A stretch of DNA of 64,000 nt from Rhizobium oryziradicis (GTDB taxonomy: Bacteria > Pseudomonadota > Alphaproteobacteria > Rhizobiales > Rhizobiaceae): positions 21,384 through 85,383 of the forward strand of contig NZ_MKIM01000032.1 in the NCBI RefSeq assembly GCF_001939045.1. Reading direction: 5' to 3'. This document shows positions 24,955-33,662 of this stretch, piece by piece. Every line of letters begins with the position of its first letter. Positions within the stretch are counted from its first letter, which is position 1. Below the pieces are notes generated by a model, which worked only from the letters and a program-made list of their open reading frames with translations, did no database searches and was not told where the DNA came from. The translations under genes and the position numbers were made by a program.

Positions 24955-25950
24955 ATGTTCAAAACAATCCTGGGGGCTGCGGCCCTCACGCTGGTATCCA
25001 CATTTGCGCAAGCCGCAGATTATCCGCAGCAAGATCTTCAAGGCGTGATCCAGTGGGGCGCAGGCGGCAGCACCGATCTGGTGATGCGCTCGGTATCGCC
25101 GCATGTCGAGAAAATCCTCGGCCGCAGCATTGTCATGACCAACAAGACCGGCGGCGTTGGCGTGATTGCCACCCAGTTCGTCGCAACCCAGCCTGCGGAT
25201 GGCTATACCCTGCTGATGGGTGCTGAAAACCCGGAGCTTTACAAGGTCATGGGCCTGTCAAAGCTGGATTACAACGATTTCTATCCGGTAGACATTCTGG
25301 CCCGTGGTATTCCCGTGCTGGTGGCCAACAAGGATGCACCTTACAACACAATCAAGGAATTGGTTGAATATGTGCAGGCTCATCCCGGCACCGTCAAGAT
25401 GGGCTCTACCGGCCCCGGCGGTCTGCCATCGGTTGTTGGTGCCATGCTGTCCAGCAAGATCAAGAATTTCAAGGTCACGTCCGTGCCGTTTGACGGTGAC
25501 GGCCCCGCGCTGACGGCCATGCAAGGTGGTGCGGTGGACTTCATGCCCGCCGTTCTCGGCGCTGCTGTTGAGCAGGTCAAAGCCGGTCGCATCAAGATTC
25601 TCGGCATTTTCGACAAGGAAGCCAACGCGGTTTTGCCCGATGCCAAGCCAATCGTTGCCGACTATCCTGAATTTGCCGAAATGCTGCCTTGGGGGCCTTT
25701 CTTTGGCGTCTTTGTGAAAAAAGACACGCCAGACGCCATCAAGACCAAGCTGGTTGACGCCTTCAAAAAGGGCGCAGAACATGCCGATTTTCAAAAGCTG
25801 TTGAAAGACCGCGGCTATGTTTCGATGAATATTTCCGGCGATGAAGCCACCAGCTTCCTCAAGAAATGGCAATCGACCACAGCCTGGGTTGTTTACGACA
25901 ATGGCATGGGTAAAAAGTCGCCAGAAGAGTTTGGTATTCCCAAGCCTTGA
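24955..25950 (+). CDS. tctC: TctC-family solute-binding protein of a tripartite tricarboxylate transporter
   Basis: The 331-residue protein has a signal peptide (FKTILGAAALTLVSTFAQAA). It matches the TctC/Bug family, with QGVIQWGAGGSTDLVMR near the start and GSTGPGGLPSV in the ligand region. The ATG at 24955 has GGAGG seven bases upstream and gives a normal signal peptide; an earlier in-frame ATG is less likely. With the two permease genes downstream it forms a full TTT system. The context of quinate-pathway enzymes suggests quinate, shikimate or a related aromatic or hydroaromatic acid as cargo. Confidence 0.88.
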   Translation: MFKTILGAAALTLVSTFAQAADYPQQDLQGVIQWGAGGSTDLVMRSVSPHVEKILGRSIVMTNKTGGVGVIATQFVATQPADGYTLLMGAENPELYKVMGLSKLDYNDFYPVDILARGIPVLVANKDAPYNTIKELVEYVQAHPGTVKMGSTGPGGLPSVVGAMLSSKIKNFKVTSVPFDGDGPALTAMQGGAVDFMPAVLGAAVEQVKAGRIKILGIFDKEANAVLPDAKPIVADYPEFAEMLPWGPFFGVFVKKDTPDAIKTKLVDAFKKGAEHADFQKLLKDRGYVSMNISGDEATSFLKKWQSTTAWVVYDNGMGKKSPEEFGIPKP

Positions 25951-25959
25951 TGCGCAGAG

Positions 25960-25989
25960 AAGCAAAGCCGGTGCAAACCGGCTTTGCTT
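25960..25989 (+). terminator. Intercistronic hairpin after tctC
   Basis: The 12-bp arms AAGCAAAGCCGG and CCGGCTTTGCTT enclose six bases, with no T-run. Such structures after binding-protein genes usually protect the upstream message and lower expression of the permease genes. Confidence 0.6.
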
Positions 25990-26100
25990 GCCAATTTGCA
26001 CGTCACACGATCAATGATAACGTCTTTCTCCAGGTTGAAGACCAGACATGATCGGGCGCACCCATTGTGCGGCACCTTGCCTTCGGTCTACAGCACTGTT

Positions 26101-26188
26101 CGCCCATATGGCGCACAAAGGACGCTCTGACACTTTTAATCTGCTGCATCATCTTCAATCCACGCCGATGTGAGGAATGATGCAGTAA
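26101..26188. repeat. Two-module dispersed repeat between tctC and tctB
   Basis: Module A (GGCGCACAAAGGACGCTCTG) is followed by module B (CTGCTGCATCATCTTCAATC ... GAGGAATGATGCAGTA). Both modules recur, in order, near 32621 and, inverted, at 56381-56465. Confidence 0.65.
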
Positions 26189-26202
26189 GGGAGCATTCTC
26201 AC

Positions 26203-26724
26203 ATGTCCACACCCCAAACCACAAGGCGCCCCGGCGAACTGGTGTTTACCATCTTGCTGTTGGCAGCCAGCACCTTCATGCTCTGGCAGGCCTATGCCAT
26301 TTCCGGTTTTGAATCGTTAAGCTCGGCCGGTGCTTTTCCCATGGCCATGACGGCCATCATGGTCGGCTCGATTGCCTATGTGCTGGCCAAGCTTTTTCGG
26401 CGGGCGGCACCCGCCCATCTGGTGTTGCGCTTGAAAACAGAAATCATGCCGCGCACGGTCGTGGTGTTCAGCGTTATCATTGTGGCCTATTCGCTGGTGT
26501 TGGAAACGCTGGGGTTTGTGATCGCGTCCTTTGTTTTCCTGCTGGTCTCGATCTGGTTTCTGGAAGGCGGGCGCTTTAAACGCGCCCTGTTGTTTTCGGT
26601 TGTGTCGATCGTCTGCGTCTACATTGTCTTCCGCTTGATCTTTCAGGTCGTGCTGCCCGAAGGGCTTATTCCTGAGCGGGAAATTATCGCAGCTATTCAA
26701 GACCTTCTGGCCGGGAGACATTGA
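26203..26724 (+). CDS. tctB: TctB-family small permease subunit
   Basis: The 173-residue membrane protein has four hydrophobic segments in the TctB pattern (VFTILLLAASTFMLWQAYA, AMTAIMVGSIAYVLAKLF, VVVFSVIIVAYSLVLETLG, VIASFVFLLVSIWFLEGG). ATG at 26203 is preferred over an in-frame start 11 codons earlier because an AGGGAG precedes it. It is separated from tctC by a hairpin and a repeat, and ends six bases before tctA. Confidence 0.85.
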   Translation: MSTPQTTRRPGELVFTILLLAASTFMLWQAYAISGFESLSSAGAFPMAMTAIMVGSIAYVLAKLFRRAAPAHLVLRLKTEIMPRTVVVFSVIIVAYSLVLETLGFVIASFVFLLVSIWFLEGGRFKRALLFSVVSIVCVYIVFRLIFQVVLPEGLIPEREIIAAIQDLLAGRH

Positions 26725-26729
26725 TCGCC

Positions 26730-28253
26730 ATGGACGCACTGACCTATCTTTTCAGCACCTGGGTGCAGCCTGAACTTCTGGCATTGACCGCCATTGGCAC
26801 GTTTGCCGGCATTTACATTGGTGCCATTCCCGGCCTGTCGGTCACCATGGCCGTCTCGATCCTGATTTCGTTTACCTTCAGCTGGGATGTGAACCACGCG
26901 CTTGCGCTGATGAACGGCATTTTCATGGGCGGCGTTTATGGAGGGTCGCGCACCGCCATCTTGCTCAACATTCCCGGCGCACCTGCCGCCATTGCCACAG
27001 CCCTTGATGGCTATCCCATGGCCAAAAAAGGCGAGGCGGGCAGCGCCATTGGCCTCTCCACCGTCATGTCCTTTATCGGCGGTTTTGTTGGCATTGTGGT
27101 TTTGGCCATTGCCGCCCCGGCCATCAGCGAATTCGCCATTAAATTTCAGCCGCGCGACTATATGCTGATTGCCATGATGGGCATTTTGCTGGTCAGCGCG
27201 CTCTCGGGCGAAAGCCTCGCCAAGGGCATTTTTGCCGGTGCTTTGGGCATGTTGCTGGGCACGGTTGGCCTTGACCCCATGACCGCCGAGCAGCGCTTCA
27301 CCTTTGATTCCGTCTCCCTGATGAACGGCATTTCGCCCATCGCCCTGATGATTGGCATGTTCGGTGTCTCGGAAGCGCTGTTGCAGCTTCATCATTTGAA
27401 AACCGAGGCTGTGAAGCAGAAAATCGACCGCATTATTCCCATGTGGAGTGATGTGAAAAAATACCTGCCACTGAGCATGCAAACCTCGGCGATTGGCGTG
27501 ATCATCGGTGCCTTGCCGGGCACCGGTGGCGATATTGCCGCTCTGATGGCCTATGACCACGCCAAGCGCGTGACCAAAAACCCGGAAGTGCCGTTTGGCG
27601 AAGGCGCAAAAGAAGGCCTGATTGCGCCGGAAAGCGCCAACAATGCCGCTGTGGGTGGTGCCTATATTCCCATGCTGACGTTGGGTATTCCGGGCGATGC
27701 GGTGACGGCGATCATCATTGGTGCGCTGTTTATCCATGGTCTCAATCCCGGCCCGCTGCTGCTGATCGAAAAGCCGGACATGTTCTGGTTTACCGTTGGC
27801 AATCTGACTTTGGCCAATTTCTTCATGCTGATCTTTGGTCTGACCGGCATTCGCCTGTTCACCAAAATTGTTGAATGCCCGAAGGCGCTGTTGTTTCCGC
27901 TCATCCTGCTTTTGAGCGTTGTTGGCTCCTATTCGATCAACAATTCCATCTCCGATGTGTGGTGGATGCTGGGCTTTGGTATTTTCGGCTATTTCATGAA
28001 GCTCTATGGCTATCAGGTTGGCCCGGTCATTCTCGGCGTTATTCTGAGCCGTTTGATGGATGATAACTGGCGCCGCTCGATCATTTCCGAGCAGGGCAGT
28101 GTGTCCGGACTGGTGCACGGCATTGTCACCAGCCCACTCTCGCTGGTGCTGTTGTTGATGATCATCTTCATTGTTGGCACCCAGACCCCCTGGTGGAAGG
28201 CCGCCTTTGACAAAAAAGACAGCGCGGCAAAAGCTGTGCAGAAAGAAGGGTAA
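26730..28253 (+). CDS. tctA: TctA-family large permease subunit
   Basis: The 507-residue protein has about eleven hydrophobic segments and the family marks GIYIGAIPGLSVTMAVSILI, GGVYGGSRTAILLNIPGAP and GALPGTGGDIAALMAYDHAK, with the glycine-rich repeats typical of TctA. An in-frame TTG nine bases upstream is possible, but the ATG is better spaced from GGGAG. It forms the transport channel with TctB. Confidence 0.92.
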   Translation: MDALTYLFSTWVQPELLALTAIGTFAGIYIGAIPGLSVTMAVSILISFTFSWDVNHALALMNGIFMGGVYGGSRTAILLNIPGAPAAIATALDGYPMAKKGEAGSAIGLSTVMSFIGGFVGIVVLAIAAPAISEFAIKFQPRDYMLIAMMGILLVSALSGESLAKGIFAGALGMLLGTVGLDPMTAEQRFTFDSVSLMNGISPIALMIGMFGVSEALLQLHHLKTEAVKQKIDRIIPMWSDVKKYLPLSMQTSAIGVIIGALPGTGGDIAALMAYDHAKRVTKNPEVPFGEGAKEGLIAPESANNAAVGGAYIPMLTLGIPGDAVTAIIIGALFIHGLNPGPLLLIEKPDMFWFTVGNLTLANFFMLIFGLTGIRLFTKIVECPKALLFPLILLLSVVGSYSINNSISDVWWMLGFGIFGYFMKLYGYQVGPVILGVILSRLMDDNWRRSIISEQGSVSGLVHGIVTSPLSLVLLLMIIFIVGTQTPWWKAAFDKKDSAAKAVQKEG

Positions 28254-28256
28254 TCC

Positions 28257-29096
28257 ATGTCTGGAACGACAATCAGACTTGGCCTGATCGGCGACAATAT
28301 CGCCGCATCACAATCGCCACGCCTGCATGAGCTGGCAGGCCGCCTCTGCGGTCTGGACGTCAGCTATGAGCGGGTGGTGCCGCCACAGCGCGGCGAAGAT
28401 TTTGAAACCACGTTTCAGTGGTGCCGCGATCAGGGTTTCACGGGTCTGAACATTACTTACCCTTACAAGGAACGGGTCGTGCCGCTGTTGCAGGTGCCGG
28501 ATGCTGCCATTAAAGCGGTGGGTGCCTGCAACACGGTGGTGTTTAAAACCAACCCACCCAGCGGCTCTAATACCGATTTCACCGGCTTTGTTGGGGCTTT
28601 CCAGCAAAGCTTTGGCACCGATACCAAGCCCGGTGTTGTTGCCATGGTGGGTGCGGGCGGTGTTGGCAAGGCGGTTGGCTTTGGTTTGGCACAACTCGGC
28701 TGCTCGCATCTTCGCCTGTTTGATCGTGACACAGCAAAGGCCGAAGGCTTGGCGAAAGCGCTGTTGGCAGGTGCCGCCACCATGCGTGTGGATGTGGCAT
28801 CCACCGTTGAAGAGGCCACAAGCGGCGCAGACGGCCTGGTCAATTGCACACCGCTTGGCATGGAAGGCTATCCCGGCTCAAGCGTGCCGGAGCCGTTGAT
28901 GCTTGGCAAAAAATGGGCGTTTGATGCGGTCTACACGCCGGTGAACACGCAGTTTTTGCAAGGCTGCACAAAAGCGGGCCTTGCCATTTTGAGCGGCTAT
29001 GAGCTGTTTTTCCACCAGGGTGTTGATGCCTTTCGGATCTTCACCGGCCAAGATGTCGATCAAACACGTCTGCGTCAGGAATTATCCAACCCGTGA
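28257..29096 (+). CDS. Shikimate/quinate dehydrogenase (AroE family)
   Basis: The 279-residue protein has the AroE substrate site (ASQSPRLHE, GLNITYPYKE with the catalytic-type lysine, SNTDFTGFVGA) and the dinucleotide fold (VGAGGVGKAVGFGLAQLG, then the RLFDRD strand end). In AroE proper the first loop reads SxSxxxHN; the SQSPRLHE form is common in catabolic quinate/shikimate dehydrogenases. It starts three bases after tctA and is followed 15 bases later by the dehydratase, so it probably oxidises quinate or shikimate to the 3-dehydro acid for catabolism. Confidence 0.85.
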   Translation: MSGTTIRLGLIGDNIAASQSPRLHELAGRLCGLDVSYERVVPPQRGEDFETTFQWCRDQGFTGLNITYPYKERVVPLLQVPDAAIKAVGACNTVVFKTNPPSGSNTDFTGFVGAFQQSFGTDTKPGVVAMVGAGGVGKAVGFGLAQLGCSHLRLFDRDTAKAEGLAKALLAGAATMRVDVASTVEEATSGADGLVNCTPLGMEGYPGSSVPEPLMLGKKWAFDAVYTPVNTQFLQGCTKAGLAILSGYELFFHQGVDAFRIFTGQDVDQTRLRQELSNP

Positions 29097-29111
29097 GAGA
29101 GGGCCTAAGCC

Positions 29112-31007
29112 ATGCGCACGTCCATCGCCACAGTGTCCATCAGCGGAGAATTTCCGGAAAAACTCAGCGCCATTGCCAAGGCGGGGTTTTCCGGCGTTGA
29201 GATCTTTGAAAACGACTTTCTGGCCTATGATGCATCGCCTGCCGATGTTGGGCGCATGGTGCGCGATCACGGGCTGGACATTACGCTTTTCCAGCCGTTT
29301 CGCGATTTTGAAGGCATGCCGGAGCCGCATCGCGCCCGCGTGTTTGATCGGGTCGAGCGCAAATTTGACCTGATGGGCGAGCTTGGAACCGATCTCATGC
29401 TGATCTGCTCGAGCATCTCGCCCATTGCACTCGGCGGCATTGATCGCGCCGCCGCTGATTTTGCCGAACTTGGCGAGCGCGCCGCCAAGCGTGGTTTGCG
29501 CGTTGGCTATGAAGCGCTGGCCTGGGGTCGGCATGTGCACGATCATCGCGATGCCTGGGAAGTGGTGCGCCGCGCCAATCATGCCAATATCGGCCTCATT
29601 CTGGATTCCTTTCACACCCTGTCACGCAAGATCGATCCCAATTCCATCCGCTCCATTCCCGGCGACAAGATTTTCATTGTGCAACTGGCCGACGCGCCCT
29701 TGATCGATATGGATCTGCTCTACTGGAGCCGCCATTTTCGCAATATGCCGGGGGAGGGGGAGCTTCCGGTGGTCGAGTTCATGCGCGCCGTTGCCGCCAC
29801 CGGCTATAATGGTCCGCTGTCACTTGAGATTTTCAACGATCAGTTTCGCGGCGGCTCGGCCCGCGCCATTGCCGAGGATGGTCATCGCTCGTTGATTTAC
29901 CTGATGGATCAGGTGGTGCGGCAGGAGCCGGATATTAAAATTCCCGTCCCCACCATGCCGGAGCGGATCAAAGCCAAAGATGTCAGCTTTGTCGAATTTA
30001 CCGCAAGTCCGGATGAGCAGGCCGATCTTGCCGCCCTCTTGCACACGCTGGGCTTTGAGCATACGGCCCGGCATACATTGCGCAATGTTGATCTCTATCA
30101 GCAAGGCGATATCCGCCTGATCATCAACACGGAAGAGGAGGGCTTTGCCAATTCCTCCTATTCTGTCCACGGCACCAATGCCTATGCCTTTGGTATCCAG
30201 GTGGATGATGCAAAAGCGGCGATAGCGCGTGCCCATGCGCTGGGGGCGGCAACCTTTGCAGAGCCACGATACCCCGATGAAGTGCTCATTCCGGCGATTG
30301 AAGGCGTGGGCAGCGGCGTCATCTATTTTCTGGATGAGACGCCAGAGCTGGCGTCGGTGTGGCAAAGCGAATTTGAACCTTTATCATCAGACCCAACACC
30401 TGTCGGTGTCGGCCTCAAACGCTTTGACCATCTGGCGCAAACCACCCGCTATGATGAAATGCCAACATGGCTGTTGTTCTACAGCGCGATTTTCAACGTT
30501 AACCGCACACCCATGGTCGATGTGGTAGACCCCGGCGGATTGGTGCGCAGCCAGGCCATTGAAAGCGTGGAGCAAGGCCGTTTCCGACTGACCATGAATG
30601 GCGCCGAAAACCGCAAGACGTTCGCGGGTAAGTTTCTAGCCGAAGGCTTTGGGTCCGGCATTCAGCATCTGGCTTTCACCACCGACGATATTTTTGCGAC
30701 CGCGAATGCCCTGAAAGAGCGGGGCTTTCAGGCTCTACCGATTTCCCGCAATTATTACGATGACCTTGAAGCACGATTTGGCCTCGATCCTGATTTTGCC
30801 GATACGCTGCGCGACAACGGCATTCTCTATGATCGCGATGACAAGGGTGAGTATTTCCAGATCTATAGCCGAACCTATGGCGAGGGGCTTTTCTTTGAAA
30901 TTGTCGAGCGCCGTGGCCAATATGCCGGCTATGGTGCCCCCAATGCGCCGTTTCGCATCGCGGCACAACGGCGCCTTTCACGCCCCGATGGCTTGCCCAA
31001 AGGCTGA
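29112..31007 (+). CDS. Fused 3-dehydroshikimate dehydratase / HPPD-like dioxygenase
   Basis: The 631-residue protein has two parts. Residues 1-280 form a TIM barrel of the sugar-isomerase/AP-endonuclease-2 type (AGFSGVEIFENDF, GYEALAWGRHVHDHRDAW, IGLILDSFHTLSR, QLADAP) as in QuiC-like 3-dehydroshikimate dehydratases, which make protocatechuate. Residues 290-631 form a vicinal-oxygen-chelate domain like 4-hydroxyphenylpyruvate dioxygenase. Its metal ligands appear intact: H440 (FDHL), H519 (IQHLAF) and E596 (FFEIVERRG). Such fusions are known; the reaction of the second half is not clear. The start has GAGAGGG upstream. Last gene of the quinate/shikimate unit. Confidence 0.9.
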   Translation: MRTSIATVSISGEFPEKLSAIAKAGFSGVEIFENDFLAYDASPADVGRMVRDHGLDITLFQPFRDFEGMPEPHRARVFDRVERKFDLMGELGTDLMLICSSISPIALGGIDRAAADFAELGERAAKRGLRVGYEALAWGRHVHDHRDAWEVVRRANHANIGLILDSFHTLSRKIDPNSIRSIPGDKIFIVQLADAPLIDMDLLYWSRHFRNMPGEGELPVVEFMRAVAATGYNGPLSLEIFNDQFRGGSARAIAEDGHRSLIYLMDQVVRQEPDIKIPVPTMPERIKAKDVSFVEFTASPDEQADLAALLHTLGFEHTARHTLRNVDLYQQGDIRLIINTEEEGFANSSYSVHGTNAYAFGIQVDDAKAAIARAHALGAATFAEPRYPDEVLIPAIEGVGSGVIYFLDETPELASVWQSEFEPLSSDPTPVGVGLKRFDHLAQTTRYDEMPTWLLFYSAIFNVNRTPMVDVVDPGGLVRSQAIESVEQGRFRLTMNGAENRKTFAGKFLAEGFGSGIQHLAFTTDDIFATANALKERGFQALPISRNYYDDLEARFGLDPDFADTLRDNGILYDRDDKGEYFQIYSRTYGEGLFFEIVERRGQYAGYGAPNAPFRIAAQRRLSRPDGLPKG

Positions 31008-31022
31008 AATCTACCGACCAAC

Positions 31023-31049
31023 CATGGCACACGCGGGTCTTGTGCCATG
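31023..31049 (+). terminator. Terminator after the quinate/shikimate unit
   Basis: CATGGCACA and TGTGCCATG arms flank nine bases and are followed by AGTTTTGGG, 15 bases past the stop. The rest of the gap to 31263 is AT-rich near 31210-31260 (promoter-like) and holds no gene. Confidence 0.65.
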
Positions 31050-31263
31050 AGTTTTGGGCCTTGCATCGCCTCATTGCCGCTCAACAGGGTCGGCTCATTT
31101 GCAATCCACAGCCACAATTGAGCGTCGTGGGTTGTAATATCGCAACATGTCGCAATTCAAACACATTCTGTGGGCGTTTTTGCGTTTTTACAATTGTCAG
31201 AATTCTGTCCGCTGCTATCAATATCAAAATATATATATACGATTCTTTTTTCGGGGATTTTGC

Positions 31264-32382
31264 ATGAAGAAGATTGTGCCAGTGCTGATGATAGCGCTGT
31301 TGAGCGGTTGCGCAAAACCATCCGATGGTCCGAGTGCAGGCAGCATCCGTTCAGCAACATTTCCACACAGCGCTGACAGGATTCCTGTTATTGAGCTTGC
31401 CAATGCACCGGCAGCAACGGCGGCCAATTCAACGGTGTTGACAAATTCCTCCGACAAGGGGCTGGCAGGCCTTCGCGGTGGATCGTTCAATCAGCAAAGG
31501 CTGCGCCCTGGTGATGTCATTGATGTCACGGTTCTTGATACGGGCGAGGATGGTCTGTTTTCCTCAACGCAGAGCAAAACCTTGAATCTGGGCCGTTTCA
31601 CGGTTGATCAAAGCGGCAATGTAACGATGCCCTTTGTGGGCAAGCAGCGGGTGACCGATTCCACCCCCGAAGGTCTGCAATCGCGCATCGTGGCAGGCTT
31701 GAAAGGATCATCTGTCAATCCTCAGGCCGTTGTCACGGTTGTTGATAAGCCAACAAGTGCTGTTGTGGTGTCTGGTGGGGTGAAGAACCCCGGCAAATTC
31801 CCGATTACCGCCCGGCGCGAACGCGTTCTGGATATTATTTCGGAAGCAGGCGGTGCGTCTGCGGCAGCACCGGCTGCGATGGTCACTGTTGTGCGCGGAA
31901 ATCAGCGCGCCAGCGCCATGCTCAGCCGCATCATGAATGACGAGAAGCAAAATATCCGCCTTGCGCCTGGCGATCAGGTGATGGTGGATGATGACACTGT
32001 GAGCTTTACGGCATTGGGTGCCTTCAAGAGCACCGGCGAGTTTCAATTTGAACCGGGCAAGCTCACTCTGGCGCAGGCGCTGGGTCGTTCCGGCGGCTTG
32101 GCCGATGACCGCGCCGATGCACGCAATGTGTATATCTTCCGCAACCAGATTGTTCAGGCCCCGGCCACCACGTCTGGCACCCCATCCATCACCACCAAGC
32201 CGGTCATCTATCATATCAACATGAAAGATGCCGCCAGCATCATGTTGATGCAAATGTTCCAGATGCAAAAGGGCGACGTGATTTACGCAACAACCGCAAG
32301 CACGGTTGATGCCGCCAAGCTTTTCACCATCTATGACAAACCCTCTATCGGCTCCGTCGCCCCAGCCCCCGGCTCGAAATAA
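31264..32382 (+). CDS. Wza/KpsD-type polysaccharide export lipoprotein
   Basis: The 372-residue protein has a lipoprotein signal (VLMIALLSGC, cysteine near residue 14). It carries the polysaccharide export domain (LRPGDVIDVTVLDTGEDG, VTMPFVGKQRV) and SLBB-like segments (VVVSGGVKNPGKFPI, FTALGAFKSTGEFQF). The ATG at 31264 was chosen because upstream codons in the same frame are AT-rich and not signal-like. Such proteins form the outer-membrane polysaccharide channel. No glycosyltransferase or Wzc gene is nearby, so it is orphaned. Confidence 0.87.
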   Translation: MKKIVPVLMIALLSGCAKPSDGPSAGSIRSATFPHSADRIPVIELANAPAATAANSTVLTNSSDKGLAGLRGGSFNQQRLRPGDVIDVTVLDTGEDGLFSSTQSKTLNLGRFTVDQSGNVTMPFVGKQRVTDSTPEGLQSRIVAGLKGSSVNPQAVVTVVDKPTSAVVVSGGVKNPGKFPITARRERVLDIISEAGGASAAAPAAMVTVVRGNQRASAMLSRIMNDEKQNIRLAPGDQVMVDDDTVSFTALGAFKSTGEFQFEPGKLTLAQALGRSGGLADDRADARNVYIFRNQIVQAPATTSGTPSITTKPVIYHINMKDAASIMLMQMFQMQKGDVIYATTASTVDAAKLFTIYDKPSIGSVAPAPGSK

Positions 32383-32430
32383 TCTTGAGTTTGTCGGGTT
32401 CGGAGTACACGCCGCAAACATCTGCATGCG

Positions 32431-32599
32431 TGGCTTACCCCTTCTGCCTTGCCAGGCATCTCCCCCTCAAGGGGGGAGATCGGCACGGAGCAGAGCCTGA
32501 ATACTTTGTTTGACTTTGTCTTTTTGGAAAAACGGATTCCACATATCGATCTCCCCCCTTGAGGGGGAGATGTCCGGCAGGACAGAGGGGGGTAAGCCA
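32431..32599. repeat. Inverted pair of REP-like elements
   Basis: Two roughly 52-base arms are near-complements (TGGCTTACCCC...ATCTCCCCCTCAAGGG and its mirror) with about 64 bases between. Each arm contains the GATCTCCCC/GGGGAGAT hairpin. It fills the 335-base gap between the export gene and ppkA and may help end both convergent transcripts. Confidence 0.7.
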
Positions 32600-32620
32600 C
32601 AGGGAAAACCTTTGCGCCAC

Positions 32621-32712
32621 TTACCCTATACGGCGCGCAAAGGATGCTGTAGCGCTCTACATCGGCGGCATAATTTTCCCCTTCAATCCACTCCGGTGTA
32701 AGGGATTTTCCA
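32621..32712. repeat. Two-module dispersed repeat next to ppkA
   Basis: Module A (CGGCGCGCAAAGGATGCTGT) is followed by module B (CGGCATAATTTTCCCCTTC ... GTAAGGGATTTT). It is a diverged copy of the element at 26101. Confidence 0.55.
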
Positions 32713-32717
32713 GCCTG

Positions 32718-33662
32718 TCAGCCCAAAAGGCCTTTACTCCGTTTCAACTCAGCCAAAGCGATGTCGGCACTTTGTGGGCGATCTTCTGGATTTCGGGCGC
32801 AAAGATCCTTTGCAAAATGCGCCAGTTCACCAACGCGCTGATCGTGGGTCACCGTGAGCAATTGATGCAAAATCCGCCCTGCACTGTAGATATCCATAGT
32901 GGGGTGCGCGGGCCTATCGGGTGCTTGCTCCGGCGCGCAATAGTTTTCCGAATAAGCCGCCTTGAGATCCAGTGCCGCGTGGGTTTCGCCGATCTTCAAC
33001 GCGATGCCGAAATCGCCAAGGGAGAGGTGAGGGGCGGCACCGGGCAACAAAAATATATTGGACGGCTTTACGTCGCAGTGAACATAGCCATGCTCATGCA
33101 GACGGTGAAGAGCCTGCAGCAAGCCCCCCATGATCGCGGTTATTGACGCCACATCCCGTGACTGATCTGATGTTGATTGTGTAAGCCGCGATGACAAAGG
33201 CTCACCGCCCCATGGCTGAAGAATTGCCGGTCGGCCATCGGCAAGGCGCAGCAAAGCTGTGGTTTCAACAAGATGCGGATCGCGAAAGCAAAGGCCAATC
33301 TCGGCTTCTCGTCGCAAAAGAGCGGCGCGGCTGGGAGCAATTGGCTGATCCTGGCGCAAGGTTTTCAGCACATGCAGGCTTGCCAGATCGCGGTGACGCA
33401 GCTTGAGTATATCGTGATGCGCACCGCGATATAGGCGGGTTTCAACCGCAAATGTCCCCGCAATAAAGCCGGGCTCAGCGCTCTGCAGCATGGGTTCCAT
33501 GCCGCTGGCTGCGCGATCAAGGGTGTTGCGCAATTGATCAATCAAGATTTTCTGTTGCCCCAATGGGCGCATGTCACCGTTTTGGTGGCGAACACACGCC
33601 ATCAGTGCCGCAAAGCGCGCGGTCAGCTCATCACCTTCATCACGCACCATCATCTTGACCAT
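32718..33662 (-). CDS. ppkA: PpkA-like T6SS serine/threonine kinase
   Basis: This Hanks-type kinase has about 314 residues. VLKTLR carries the ATP-site lysine, HCDVKPSN is the catalytic loop, LGDFGIAL the metal-binding DFG, and YCAPEQ the APE segment. The loop reads HCD in place of HRD, so it is a non-RD kinase. The glycine-rich loop is weak, and there is no membrane segment or periplasmic sensor. In Agrobacterium PpkA phosphorylates TssL to activate secretion. It is the last gene of the minus-strand operon and overlaps tagF-pppA; M at 33662, 33653 or 33650 are possible starts. Confidence 0.85.
   Translation of the reverse strand: MVKMMVRDEGDELTARFAALMACVRHQNGDMRPLGQQKILIDQLRNTLDRAASGMEPMLQSAEPGFIAGTFAVETRLYRGAHHDILKLRHRDLASLHVLKTLRQDQPIAPSRAALLRREAEIGLCFRDPHLVETTALLRLADGRPAILQPWGGEPLSSRLTQSTSDQSRDVASITAIMGGLLQALHRLHEHGYVHCDVKPSNIFLLPGAAPHLSLGDFGIALKIGETHAALDLKAAYSENYCAPEQAPDRPAHPTMDIYSAGRILHQLLTVTHDQRVGELAHFAKDLCARNPEDRPQSADIALAELKRSKGLLG

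Noticed and set aside
26697..28118. 473-residue minus-strand frame over tctA
   Set aside because: Its composition (H, N, Q, G rich) is that of an antisense shadow; tctA is unmistakable on the other strand.
32400..32712. Direct and inverted repeats as a CRISPR array
   Set aside because: There are only two inverted arms and one dispersed repeat, no regularly spaced direct repeats and no cas genes.
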